Positions 21,801 through 31,764 of a stretch of DNA of 64,000 bases are shown in pieces. The notes under the pieces are model-generated. The model was given only the letters and a program-made list of their open reading frames with translations. It made no database searches and was not told the DNA's origin. Position 1 is the stretch's first letter. Every line of letters begins with the position of its first letter. This stretch comes from Diplodia intermedia (Eukaryota; Ascomycota; Dothideomycetes; Botryosphaeriales; Botryosphaeriaceae), in NCBI GenBank assembly GCA_021495925.1, contig JAKEKT010000038.1, forward strand, positions 62,001 to 126,000, written 5' to 3'. Both the position numbers and the translations under genes were made by a program.

Positions 21801-22603
21801 GCCTGCCCGCACCGTTCCCCAATGCCAGCTTTGCAGCAATAGAACCGCGCTTTCCAGTGCTGCAAGAGCGGAGACACACGACGTCGCTCCTGATTGACGT
21901 GTGGCTTTTCATCGCGGGGCTCTACGCACGCGCCGCGCTGTTCGAAGACGCCAAGGGGGCGGTAGACGAAGCATTCAAGCTTGCCGATAATCTCGAGTCA
22001 GAAATGTCGCAGGATCAGTCGAGCGCCAAAGCCTTCTTTGAGAGAGGCTGGGGCGGCGGAAAGAGCATTGAGGAGCTGTGGGCGGACATCTGGGCTGCGG
22101 TAAGTCCGACATGACACATTGGCCAAGTGCGATGTACTGACAAGCACCAGCGAGGTGAGATTGCAGCGGCCGAAGCGGAGCCGCACGAAGCTCTTGGGCA
22201 CTTTGAGAAGGGTCTTTCACACAACCCGGATCACCCGGCGGCTGTCGTGGGGCTGTCGACTATTCTGCTCGACATCTACGGCCAAGTGATTCCGGCCGAG
22301 TCGGCGCAACGTGCGTCGGCGAAGGAAGGGCGCAGCGCGAAGGACTCCAAGAGCAATGCGCCCGATCCCGAGGAGCTCAACCGACTTGCGGCAAGAGACC
22401 GGGCATATAGCTTGCTGTCGTCGCTGACCAAGCTTGGCACGGGCTGGGACTACTCGGAGGCGTGGTTCGCGCTGGCGAGGGCGTACGAGGAGGGCGGACA
22501 GGTCCAGAAGGCAAAGGATGTGCTGTGGTGGTGCGTGGAGCTGGAAGATAGCAAGGCGCTTAGGAAATGGAGTTGTGTGGGAGTGGGTGGGTTTGTGCTT
22601 TAG
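18846..22603 (+). CDS. YPP1: TPR protein Ypp1 (TTC7-like), PI4-kinase complex
   Basis: Six exons: 18846..18854 (9 nt, MPA), 18958..19075, 19126..19464, 19517..20163, 20216..22099 and 22151..22603 give 1149 aa. All phases close. The protein is mostly helical with TPR-like repeats at both ends (for example YIGQLDEARCNGRWDALPEL near the start and AWFALARAYEEGGQVQKAKD near the end). A disordered Ser/His-rich insert (residues ~740-880, HHHHGLFHHKHHEK) lies before the last repeats. The order of blocks matches Ypp1/TTC7, the scaffold that with Efr3 brings the phosphatidylinositol 4-kinase Stt4 to the plasma membrane; Ypp1 was first named for cargo transport in endocytosis. The 9-nt first exon is inferred from the ATG and splice sites and is the least certain part. 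Confidence 0.85.
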
Positions 22604-23117
22604 AGGGGCGCGGCTGTCGCATGGAGTCAAGATACCCGTCGTAAGTATCAGTACGAGCGCGTGGAACCTGTAACATGTCATTAGCGATCAGCACTACTTC
22701 ACCATGGAATAGTAATTACCAGCGGAAAGCACATTCGGCCGAGGTGGTTAGTGTGAAGCAACGTCATTGTCCGGTCACGTTCGGCAGGCGCGGTGCCGTC
22801 CCTTCCTCTCACCTTCGGTGCCGCCTCCCCGCGCCTTCCACCACGGTTCTCCACGCCCCACTAACCCGCCCTAACCTCAGACCCGCGACTTCCCGGGGAG
22901 CACTGCCCCAACGGCTGCCCGCATCTTGGGATCTCTCTCTCACACTGAAAATGGCCTCGAGCACTCATCACGCGCACTCCTGTGCTGGCAGTCCACGTGC
23001 ACCCTGAGTCGCTACCACTCCTCTCCTACTTCGCACGCCCTCTTCGCCCTTTATCTCTTTCTTTGTTTCAATCCAAACGCGTCAAACACATCTGTTCCGT
23101 CGTCCTCGCCCCAGACA
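22604..23117. other. Intergenic and leader, no gene seen
   Basis: 3' flank of YPP1, then a C/T-rich leader (22800-23110) for the gene starting at 23118. The open frame of that gene extends upstream to 22926, but this part is low complexity and reads like leader. Confidence 0.45.
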
Positions 23118-24458
23118 ATGAGCGGTTCCTTTGTTGTCGAGCCAGACAACGACTCCGCATTCAGGTGCATCACAGGCACGATCCCTGAGAAAGATCTACA
23201 AAATAAGACGCAGAACAACGCGGCTAGCTCAGCTGTGGCAGGAAGATCTAGGGTCACCATGCGACCGTCAACACCGCCCCAAGGGGGTGGGGCTCTCTCG
23301 TCGCCATTCTCAGTCACCTCCCACACCTCGCCTGGATCTAGCAGCGGTCATCCTTCGCCCGTCTCAACTGCTCCGACCAGTGTTGCCACTTCGCCTGTTG
23401 TTCGGTCCTCAAAGCTCAAGCCCGTCACTCGTCAGCTCAACCGCACCACTCAAGCCGTCTCTGCGCCGCAAGTCACATTTGGTTCCACTTCCACCTTGGA
23501 GAGCCCAAGGACTCCTAACGGCATCGCTTCGTCTCCATCACCAAGTTCCAAGGACTCGCCGAACGGCCATTTTGACCTAGACTCAATCACTCTCAGGTCC
23601 TTGCTTCCAGCGCGTGACATCTACGCCCTTCCATACGTGCGCCTGTCTGCAGTACCAGCTTCCTTCTCAGAACCGCCTCCGCTAGACCTGCACGCACCCA
23701 CTACATTCGGGCCTTACCAATCTCCACACACGCTCTCCGAGCTCCACGAGCGGGCCTGGTCCTGCGCAAAAAAGGCGATCCCGATCGAGCCATGCCTCCA
23801 ATGCAGGGTCAAGGGTCTCCGCTGCCCACTCACCCTCCGCTCGCCGGGCTACGCACACCTCGGACCGCTGCTGCTTGGTCCCAACAACAACGCCGACAAT
23901 GACGACATCCCAACGACATCGCGCCCGTTCACCACACACCCCCGCTTCCCCGCTTGCCTCCGCTGCATCCGCGCGGGCGAAGCGGACTGCTGCATTGTCC
24001 AACGCCGCGCCACTCCCGAGGAAAGGGCCGCCTTCCGCCCGCTCGTCAAGACCTCCATGGAAGAAAACCGGCTCTTCATGACCGTCATCATGCTGCCGAC
24101 CGACCGCGACGTCGCCAACCCGGCGCTTTTTGCGGAGAAGATGCGGAGGAGGGACGAACTGCTACGGGAGGTGCAGATGAAGGAAGAGAGAGCCGCTCTT
24201 GCGCCGCGGCGGATAGTCACTGGTCGCAATCTGTTTTCTGCGGAGGAGTTGAAGAAGATCAGAGAGGGTCAGAAGAAGGATAGCTATCTGCTAGGTGGGA
24301 AGATTGAAAATAGGGAGAAGGTCCTGAAGCCGACGGAGAGTTGGGGCGAGAAGTGGGTGGGGAGGAGGGAGGAGGAAGAGCGGGAGTTCGTGAGGCAGAC
24401 GAGGGAGAAGGCGGATGAAATCATCGCTGCGGTGGAGGCCGGCGGTATCTGGGCATAG
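23118..24458 (+). CDS. Unknown fungal protein with two CxxC-type cysteine clusters
   Basis: An intronless frame; from the ATG at 23118 it gives 446 aa (an upstream in-frame ATG at 22926 would give 510). Residues ~40-150 are Ser/Thr/Pro-rich and probably disordered. The middle has LRSLLPARDIYALPYVRLS, then two Cys clusters: EPCLQCRVKGLRCPL and PACLRCIRAGEADCCIV, ~60 residues apart, which together could bind one or two metal ions. The last ~130 residues are highly charged and predicted helical, with RIVTGRNLFSAEELKKIREG and a tail ending AAVEAGGIWA. The CLQC...RC spacing recalls fungal Zn2Cys6 or RNA-binding zinc knuckles but fits neither well. I do not recognise the family; likely a conserved ascomycete protein. 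Confidence 0.7.
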   Translation: MSGSFVVEPDNDSAFRCITGTIPEKDLQNKTQNNAASSAVAGRSRVTMRPSTPPQGGGALSSPFSVTSHTSPGSSSGHPSPVSTAPTSVATSPVVRSSKLKPVTRQLNRTTQAVSAPQVTFGSTSTLESPRTPNGIASSPSPSSKDSPNGHFDLDSITLRSLLPARDIYALPYVRLSAVPASFSEPPPLDLHAPTTFGPYQSPHTLSELHERAWSCAKKAIPIEPCLQCRVKGLRCPLTLRSPGYAHLGPLLLGPNNNADNDDIPTTSRPFTTHPRFPACLRCIRAGEADCCIVQRRATPEERAAFRPLVKTSMEENRLFMTVIMLPTDRDVANPALFAEKMRRRDELLREVQMKEERAALAPRRIVTGRNLFSAEELKKIREGQKKDSYLLGGKIENREKVLKPTESWGEKWVGRREEEEREFVRQTREKADEIIAAVEAGGIWA

Positions 24459-25502
24459 TGCCGCTTGACTGAACCGGATTGGGGTTTGAAGATGAGGGAG
24501 ATCGTCGTCAAGTGCTGAGTGCGGAGAAGAAGAAAAAAAATCTGGAAGAGAAGAGTTTTTGTTTTTGAGCTTCGTCGAGTAATGCCTAACGCAATCGGAG
24601 AATAACAGGACTGGGAAGATGGCGTTATTGGGGTTAAATGCTCACGGGTATGGCTTCTTCTGGTTTTCTTGCTCCGCAGGGGTAGTATCTGGCGAAAAAT
24701 GGCTCTAGATGAAGGAGATGGCAAGAGCTTGAGGCTGGTCGAATGGATCGCTGGTGCTTCTGATAACTGCGTATATGGGGGATAGTTTCCCACCTGGGTG
24801 GACCAAGCATGGCCACATGGCGAGCAGGTAGCTGAAAGGCTGTCTTCTATAGAATAGGAGATACCATTTAGATTGCAATGCGAAAATGGTCGTCTACCGC
24901 TTTGATCCATCAGTCCCCATGCCGGGCTGTGGCTGTAAGCGGTACCGCGCTCCCCGAATTAAAACGATAGAAGGCTTTTTGGCCATTGATGGTTTTTATG
25001 CGCAAGATGGTAAAATCCTAAGATTATCCTGGCGGGGGTGTTGTCTTGCTGTGAGCATGTGCTTGAAGTGCATGGCACTCTTCCGCAACTCCTCGGACAC
25101 CTGGGTTACACAACATGGTAAACCTCATCTTTTTCGCCTCTGCTCAACCAGCTGCAACAGCAAGCTGTCTCAGCCAAAGTGTTACATGCACTGTGGAAAG
25201 GACTGCGCCACTTGCTGGATCGGTGTACCTTCATCCTACCCTATCCTACTTAAGCCACTTACTACCTAATCGTCTATCACTTCCGTCACTCTCAACGCTC
25301 CTCTCGCTCAACGAAAGCGTGTCGACCTCTCTCAAACACGCCTATCGCTCCTCAGTACCACGAATAAAGAAGGCACAGACCAAGAAACAAAAGCTAAACG
25401 CCGCCCATTGCAAGTTTTCCCTCCCGCTATTCAGAAGCGGAGAAAAGCCCATGGCTGTAAATGAATAAACGAAGAACAAAAACAAAAAACAGCTCAGCTC
25501 AC
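24459..25502. other. Convergent spacer, 1.0 kb, no supported gene
   Basis: Between the Cys-cluster gene (+) and NHX1 (-). A 127-codon Cys-rich frame at 24886-25269 and a 117-codon frame at 25115-25468 lack recognisable domains. Purine-rich A tracts near 24530 and 25480 look like 3' ends of the two flanking genes. Confidence 0.45.
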
Positions 25503-27794
25503 TCAATGCGACGAGCCACCCTGCCCGCCGCTATGCCGACTTCCCGACCCGGGATCAAGCAGTAGATGTGGCTTGATGAAACCTTCGTCGATCTGCCTGA
25601 AGGCACTCGCCGGATCCTCGCTTAACCCAGTCAGCAACTGCCTAGCCGCGGCCGTGGCGCCCGTCATTCTTTGCAGCCTTCCCATCGGCTCCACCGGCAC
25701 AGTAGTATCCGCCGTGTAAGGTGACGATGAGGCGGCAGGACCGGCGGGGTTTGGTGAGGGGCGACGAGCAGGCGAGCGGCGGGCTGAAGGCGGCAAATCG
25801 AGATCGTTTTCCACGTCCGAGTTCGAGCCGGAGTCTTCGTTCTGGAGCAGGCCTTGCTCGGCGAAGTCTTGAGCACGGAGGTTTTGGGCCCGGCTGGAGC
25901 TGCGGCGCGAGGGCATACCACCATTGGGGCGAGCGTTCGGGGAAGAGCCGCCGTTGATAGTGCTGCTGCTAAAACCCTTGCCGCGGCCGGAATGGTCCAA
26001 GTCCACTGGCGTGAGAACAAAGCCGTTCGAGCTGGGCCGAGGGGTGTGACCGATACCGCGGCCTTGCTTGGCTGCAAATGTGACGCCAGTAGCACCACTT
26101 CCACCTCCCGGAACGATTTCGATGTCGAACTCATCGTCTGAGTCAATTTCTTCGACCACACCAGTTCGAATCTGCAGAATCTCAAGCATGCGTGCCGTGG
26201 TGCCTCCGAAAATAATGACCGTGAGGACGACAACGACCAAAACGGTGGCACGGAGGGTATAGCCGTTGGTGCCACTAAGACCTGCTGCAAGCGCAACCCC
26301 AACAGCTCCTCGAAGCCCAGCCCAGAACAACATGGCTTGGTGGGACCATGGCAACTCCTCGGCCATCTCGCGACCGCGCCTACGGGCTTTGTAACGAAGA
26401 ACCCAATTAACCAGTTTCGAAAGAGGGAACACCGCGCAGTAACGGGCAATGCAAATGCCGATGACAGTGACGAGGATGAAAAGCGGTTTGTAGTCGAGCT
26501 CGGTTTCGGTGAAGAGGGAGAGGCCTAGGTAGATGAAGATGAAGTTCTCTGAAAGCTGGGCCATGACTTGGAAGACGAATTTGGAGGTAAGTTGCGTGCG
26601 TCTCGACATGTTGTGGTAGGCATAGTGCTTCAGGCAGATGCCGCAAAACAGGAGGGAGACGATGCCTAGGTTACACGTTAGCTGGTATTGCAGTTTATTG
26701 GAGCTCTTGCGACCCTACCAGACATGTGGATGGCGTTGGAGAAGAAGTAGCTGAGGTATGCAATCAAAATAACCAGACAGCTCTCGATCTTGGGGAAGCG
26801 GCGCACATAGGTAAACTTCAGAAGCAGCGAGGTCATGACGCCAATGATGAGGCCGATGACCAGGCTACCGAAGAAAACCAGCAAGAAGATTCCAATTGAT
26901 TCGAAGAGAGTAATAATTGTTAAGCTCTCCCCGTCGGCATCCTTGTATCTCTGGGCTGTCTCGAAAAGGACGATGGCAATGGCGTCATTGAGGATGGATT
27001 CACCGAAGATGACGGTGTACAGCTTAGGATCGACCTTGTAAGTGTTGAAAATGGCGAGAATCGTAACCGGATCAGTGGCCGAGAGCGTGGCGCCGACGGA
27101 AATGGCTTCGACAAAGGACAGAGAGACTCCGTCCAGGTTCAGCCGAGTCCAGAGCCACAGGAAGATGCCTAAAACCAGCGCAGAGATGAAAGTGCCAGCA
27201 AAGGCGAATGTGAGAATGGTGCCAATCTGCCGGAAGAAATTCGCCTGGTGTAGCTCGTAACCAGAGGCAAGGATAATGGGCGGCAGGAGGAGGTTGAAGA
27301 AGAATTGGTAGTTGAAGCTGACGACGCCCAGGACAGCCTCGTTCGCGGTTAGTCGTAATACCAGCCCAACGACCATACCTGTCTGCAGGTAAGCGGGGCA
27401 TGACTTGGCAGGCGCGCATCAAGCATACCGGCAAAAATCGATACAACCGTCTCGTGCACGGCCTGGATCTTTCTCGTCTGCAGCATGTAGCTCGTGAAGA
27501 GAGCTATTATGAGCAGCGAGATAAGGATGAAGAGCGACCATGATGCGTAGATCTCCTGCTGACCAGCCTCCGGCTCTGTGTGTAGTTGTGTCAGGATCCA
27601 GTTCTCGAGGAGGGGAGGGGTCGGCGGCGGAATCGGGACTAACCCTCAGTATCGGCATCTTTGGTCTCGCGCTCTGGAAGAATAGCAATGTCAGCAGGAG
27701 TCTCGAGGAGCGCTCGTCAGCGGGCGCAGTGGCGGGGAGCTGTGGGCGACATACTGACGAGCTCGGTCACAGCCCAACCGACAAAGGAGGCCAT
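25503..27794 (-). CDS. NHX1: Endosomal/vacuolar Na+(K+)/H+ exchanger Nhx1
   Basis: Five exons on minus: 27794..27755, 27673..27644, 27575..27429, 27378..26719 and 26665..25503, total 679 aa. About 11-12 membrane segments are present. The CPA1 exchanger core is clear: FNYQFFFNLLLPPIILASGY, then ATDPVTILAIF and the ion-site segment FGESILNDAIAIVLFE, then FWAGLRGAVGVALA. The C-terminal ~200 residues form a soluble Ser/Gly-rich tail. Nhx1 exchanges luminal protons for Na+ or K+ in late endosomes and vacuoles and so controls luminal pH, salt tolerance and vesicle traffic. The first three exons are short and hold the signal-like N-terminus. The gene is head-to-head with the sugar transporter, starts 1056 bp apart. 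Confidence 0.92.
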
Positions 27795-28850
27795 GGTGGA
27801 GCAAGTGGGCTAGATGGGCATTTGCTTCGCGGCGCAGAGATAGCGCGCGGCAGGCGGGCTTGAAGCCGACAGCGGCGGCGGGCACCAGCTGGGCGATGAG
27901 TCGCAGGCGATGCGAGGCTGGGGAGCAGCTGCAGTGGCGGGCGCGTGGTAGGAATAGCTGGGCGGGCGTTGGACAAGGCGGCAGGGAGATGTTGTCGGCG
28001 ATGGATGAGACGCAGCGATTCGGCGTCGCAAGGGTCGGCCGGCCTGAGGAAAGCTGTGGCCACATTACGTTCGGCGCGCACGGGCCACCCACACGCGTTC
28101 TTATATATGCAGCCACGCGGTTCGTTTTGTGTCATGGTCAGACTCCCCAGGGGCGCGCTGTCACATTATCATGGCCCCAGCGGGTCCTGCACCCGCGCGC
28201 CTGGCCCGCGGTCGCGGTCGCGGTTGCGGTGCTGCGCTCTTGGACGAAACGGCTTCCCCACGCTGAAACCGCGGCGCAGCGAGGGCTAGTCCCGCCGGCG
28301 GCCGCTAGCCTGCTGCCGTAGGGCTGCGCAGCGGGCACGGCGGGCGCATGCTGATGGCTGCGAGGCTGGGAGGCGCACCGCAGAGCTGATTCGCGCGGCC
28401 CCCGGTCTCCAGGCACGGCAAGCCGCGTCCACGGGCTCTTCCCCACGCCCGGCCTGCGTGACGCACGCCTGCCTCAGTGTCGATCAGGCACGGCGAATGA
28501 GCTCTTGCCAACGCTGACCTCGCCTTGTTCTGCCCGCCATCAGTGTGACGAAAGCACCTGACTTAGCATTGCTCGAGCTACGGCTGAGTCCCGACGCGTG
28601 CCGCCGGCCTGCTGAGTCGGGTGACGTCGATTGTCGAACCCTCCAGTTCCCATCGTGACCAAAGCTATGGCGCCTTCCGCCCAGGCTTCTCCTGGCTTCC
28701 AAGCCCTCCTCCACTCCTAGCCCATTCTTTCAGCCCGCGGCTCCACTTCCCCCAGATTTCTTTCCGATCCCGGCCAGTGACCACCTCCTGCTGCCACGCG
28801 CGCTACGCTGCCGGACACACGAGGCCTCCACCGGTCTTCCCTCCCGCGCC
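27795..28850. promoter_or_regulatory. Divergent region NHX1 / Sut1-like transporter
   Basis: 1056 bp with no credible gene. A TTATATATG element at 28101-28109 is the best TATA-like site, about 310 bp upstream of the NHX1 start on the minus strand. The part from 28140 to 28500 is very GC-rich. Confidence 0.4.
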
Positions 28851-30952
28851 ATGGCAGGTGCTCGACCCGCCGGCTCGCCGACTCCTCACGACTCCTTTAG
28901 CAGCCCGATAAACCCCGCTGCCGCCACGCCGCTGCCAAAAATCGTCTCCTTCGGCCGCTCCTCGATCAACAGCCCGCGAGCAAGCCAGTCCCGCGACCAG
29001 ATGAACGAGACCTCGCCGCTCCTGTCTGCCCGGACCTCGGATGAAGAGGGCAACCGTCTGAAACCAGTTGCCTCTCCGCTCAGCGACGATGGCTGGGACG
29101 CTGAGCCTGGGGAGGAGACAAAGAGCACATGGTACCTGCTGCTACTGACTCTGGGCTCGGGAGGGTAAGTCGTCGTTTCTGGAGTCCAAGTGGCGACGAG
29201 TCAGACACTGACCTGGCCTGCAGACTGCAAATAGCATGGTCGGTTGAATTGTCGTATGGATCTGTGAGTGCCGCATCAAGCCGGGGAGCGCCCATTCTGA
29301 CCGCCTTTCCACAGCCGTACCTATTATCCCTCGGCCTCAGCAAGTCTCTGCTTGCTCTCGTTTGGATCGCCGGCCCGCTCTCGGGAACGCTGGTGCAGCC
29401 ATACGTCGGCCTCAAGAGCGACAACTGCAGGCTGAAATACGGGAAAAGACGGCCGTTTATCATCGGCGGCGCCGTCTCGACCATCATATCGTTGTTCTTT
29501 TTAGCGTGGGCGAGAGAAATAGTGGCCGGCGTCTTGTCCATTTTCGGCGTACCCTGGGACTCGCCTGCGACGAGCACAACGACGATCCTTTTTGCTGTTC
29601 TGATGGTGTACGTCCTCGACTTCGCCATCAACGTCCGTAAGTGGCACCCTTCGTAGCCGCATCAGGTGCACCGCTGACTTTGCACAGTACAAGCCGCTCT
29701 GCGAGCGTTCGCAGTAGACTGTGCACCGACACACCAGCAAGAATCAGCTAATGCATGGTTCATACGATGTTCCGGAATAGGCAATATTCTCGGCTACCTG
29801 TCCGGATACGTCGATCTCCCGGCGCTGTTCCCCTTCTTCGGCAACACGCAGATGAAAGTGCTCTGCGCAATCGCTTGCATCGCGCTAGCCGCGACTGTGA
29901 CCACGACGTGTGCCACCATCTCGGAGCGTGATCCGCGGAGTGAAGGCCCGCCTGCAGCTTCGGGTGGTCTCGTGGGCTTCTTCAGGAACCTCTTCTGGTC
30001 TGTGCGCCGGCTACCGCCTCAGGTCTCTCGGGTTTGCCAGGTTCAGCTCGCGGCATGGATTGGGTGGTTCCCTTTTCTATTCTACACTACAACATATGTT
30101 GGCGAAATCTATGCCGACTCCTACTTCCGAGAGAATCCCCACATGTCCGAGGACGAGATCAACAAAGTGTGGGACAGAGGTACTCGTATGGGGACCCTTG
30201 CGCTTCTCATCTTCGCCATCACCACCTTCATTGCCAGCGTTTTCCTCCCCCTGATTGTAGCGCCAACCTTCAAAGCACCGGTTCCGGAGCCTACCACCCC
30301 TCTCACACCCACCAGTTCCCACGCCAGCTCCGGCTACTTTAGCCTCAAGAAGAACAAAGGCGCCAAGGCGTCCTTCGCCCAGCACTTCAGCGTACTCGAC
30401 CACCTGCAAATCAAGTCCCTGACCCTCCGCCGCACCTGGCTCCTCTCGCACTTCATGTTCGCCGCGCTCGTCTGGAGCACCATCTTCGTCCGCTCCACCG
30501 TCGGTGCCACCATCATCGTCGCCCTCATCGGCATCCCCTGGGCCGTCACCAACTGGGCCCCGTTCGCGCTCATCTCCCAAGAGATCTCCAAGCGCGACGC
30601 GCTCCGCCGCGGCCTGCTGCGCGCCCCCGCCCACGACCGCGACGCCGCCCTCCTCGCCGCCGGCGAAGACGACCACTCCGCCGACCAGGCCGGCGTCGTC
30701 CTCGGCATCCACAACGTCGCCATCGCCGCGCCACAGGTCGTCGCCACCCTCTTCAGCTCCGCTCTCTTCAAGATTCTGCAGAAGCCAAGGGGCACTCCCG
30801 GCGATGACAGCATTGCGTGGGTGCTGCGTTTCGGCGGGTGTTGCGCCATCATCGCGGGTTTCCTGACGAAGAGGGTTTTTGAGGAGAATCAGGCTGTGCT
30901 GGAAGCTTCGGGTGCACTACAGCAGGGTTCTCCTCAGGAGGGTGAGGAATGA
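28851..30952 (+). CDS. Sucrose/alpha-glucoside:H+ symporter, Sut1-like (GPH/SUT family)
   Basis: Four exons, 28851..29164, 29224..29263 (40 nt), 29315..29636 and 29688..30952, encode 646 aa. After a ~95-residue Ser/Pro-rich cytosolic start come 12 hydrophobic segments. Family hallmarks include LQIAWSVELSYGSPYLLSLG in the first helices, WIAGPLSGTLVQPYVGLKSD, and RRPFIIGG, the RxGRR-like loop of sucrose carriers. Other conserved blocks are GIPWAVTNWAPFALISQEIS and LGIHNVAIAAPQVVATL. Relatives in fission yeast (Sut1) import maltose and sucrose with protons at the plasma membrane. Some fungal members instead serve in vacuole or melanosome-like membranes (SLC45 kin), so the substrate stays open. 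Confidence 0.88.
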
Positions 30953-31764
30953 TGAGTTTTTTGTGAATTCAGTAAGCGTGGGTATAGCATTCGGAATCGG
31001 CCTGGGCGAATGACTGGAAAGAATATATCAGGTATGGCGTTCTATACAAATTGGTTTCCGGACATAGCGTGGATAAAGCGGGCGCTTCCTTTTGCTTGAT
31101 ATACGTAGAGCTCGCGCTCGGTTTGGCATTTTGGTGGGAAGGCAAGCGTACACCAGGTTGGGAGGAATACCGAGTCTAAGGGACTCCGGCTCGGAACTCG
31201 TATCATAGCGTAGTTGTGGTATTAGACTGTAAACCATGTATGGATATAACAAATGACACGAACAATCCCAAGAGTTTAAGGATGGAATGGTAACGTTGCG
31301 GATCTTCCGGTAGTCTTCCACCACATAGCAAATTGCAAAAGGATTGAACACTCCCACCTAAACCCCTCTCACAGAGGTCAACACTGGCGCCGGCACTAGA
31401 TTGCGATGTCTGGATTTATGATAAACATGATATAATTCTCTTTGTCTCGATTCTATACAAGTTCAATGAGAGACCCAGGCCAAGCTTATAAAAACAGCCG
31501 GGAAAACGAAGGAAAATCCGTAACTTTTTTCACACTCCCAGCGAAGATCTCCTTATGCGCGCGCGAGCGCCACCAGTATACTTTTACCTCACCATACAAC
31601 CTGCTCAACCCACCCGTTCCATTCACTCCCCGTTCATGGACAGGAAAATAGATACACCACGAAAGGCAAGAGTCCTTACAGAGCACCTTTCGATACACAC
31701 ACACATCCTCTATCCACCATTAGGATGTTTGCGACCCCAGCCGCACAATCCAACTATCCACACC
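30953..31764. other. Convergent 3' flanks, 0.8 kb
   Basis: Between the sugar transporter (+) and YPK9 (-). More A/T-rich than neighbouring coding DNA; no supported gene. Confidence 0.5.

Noticed and set aside
24886..25269. 127-codon Cys-rich plus frame between two convergent genes
   Set aside because: Cys pattern is tempting, but no conserved start, no introns and no family; lies in presumed 3' flanks.
25664..26449. 261-codon minus frame overlapping NHX1
   Set aside because: Same strand, different frame; shadow of the NHX1 tail.
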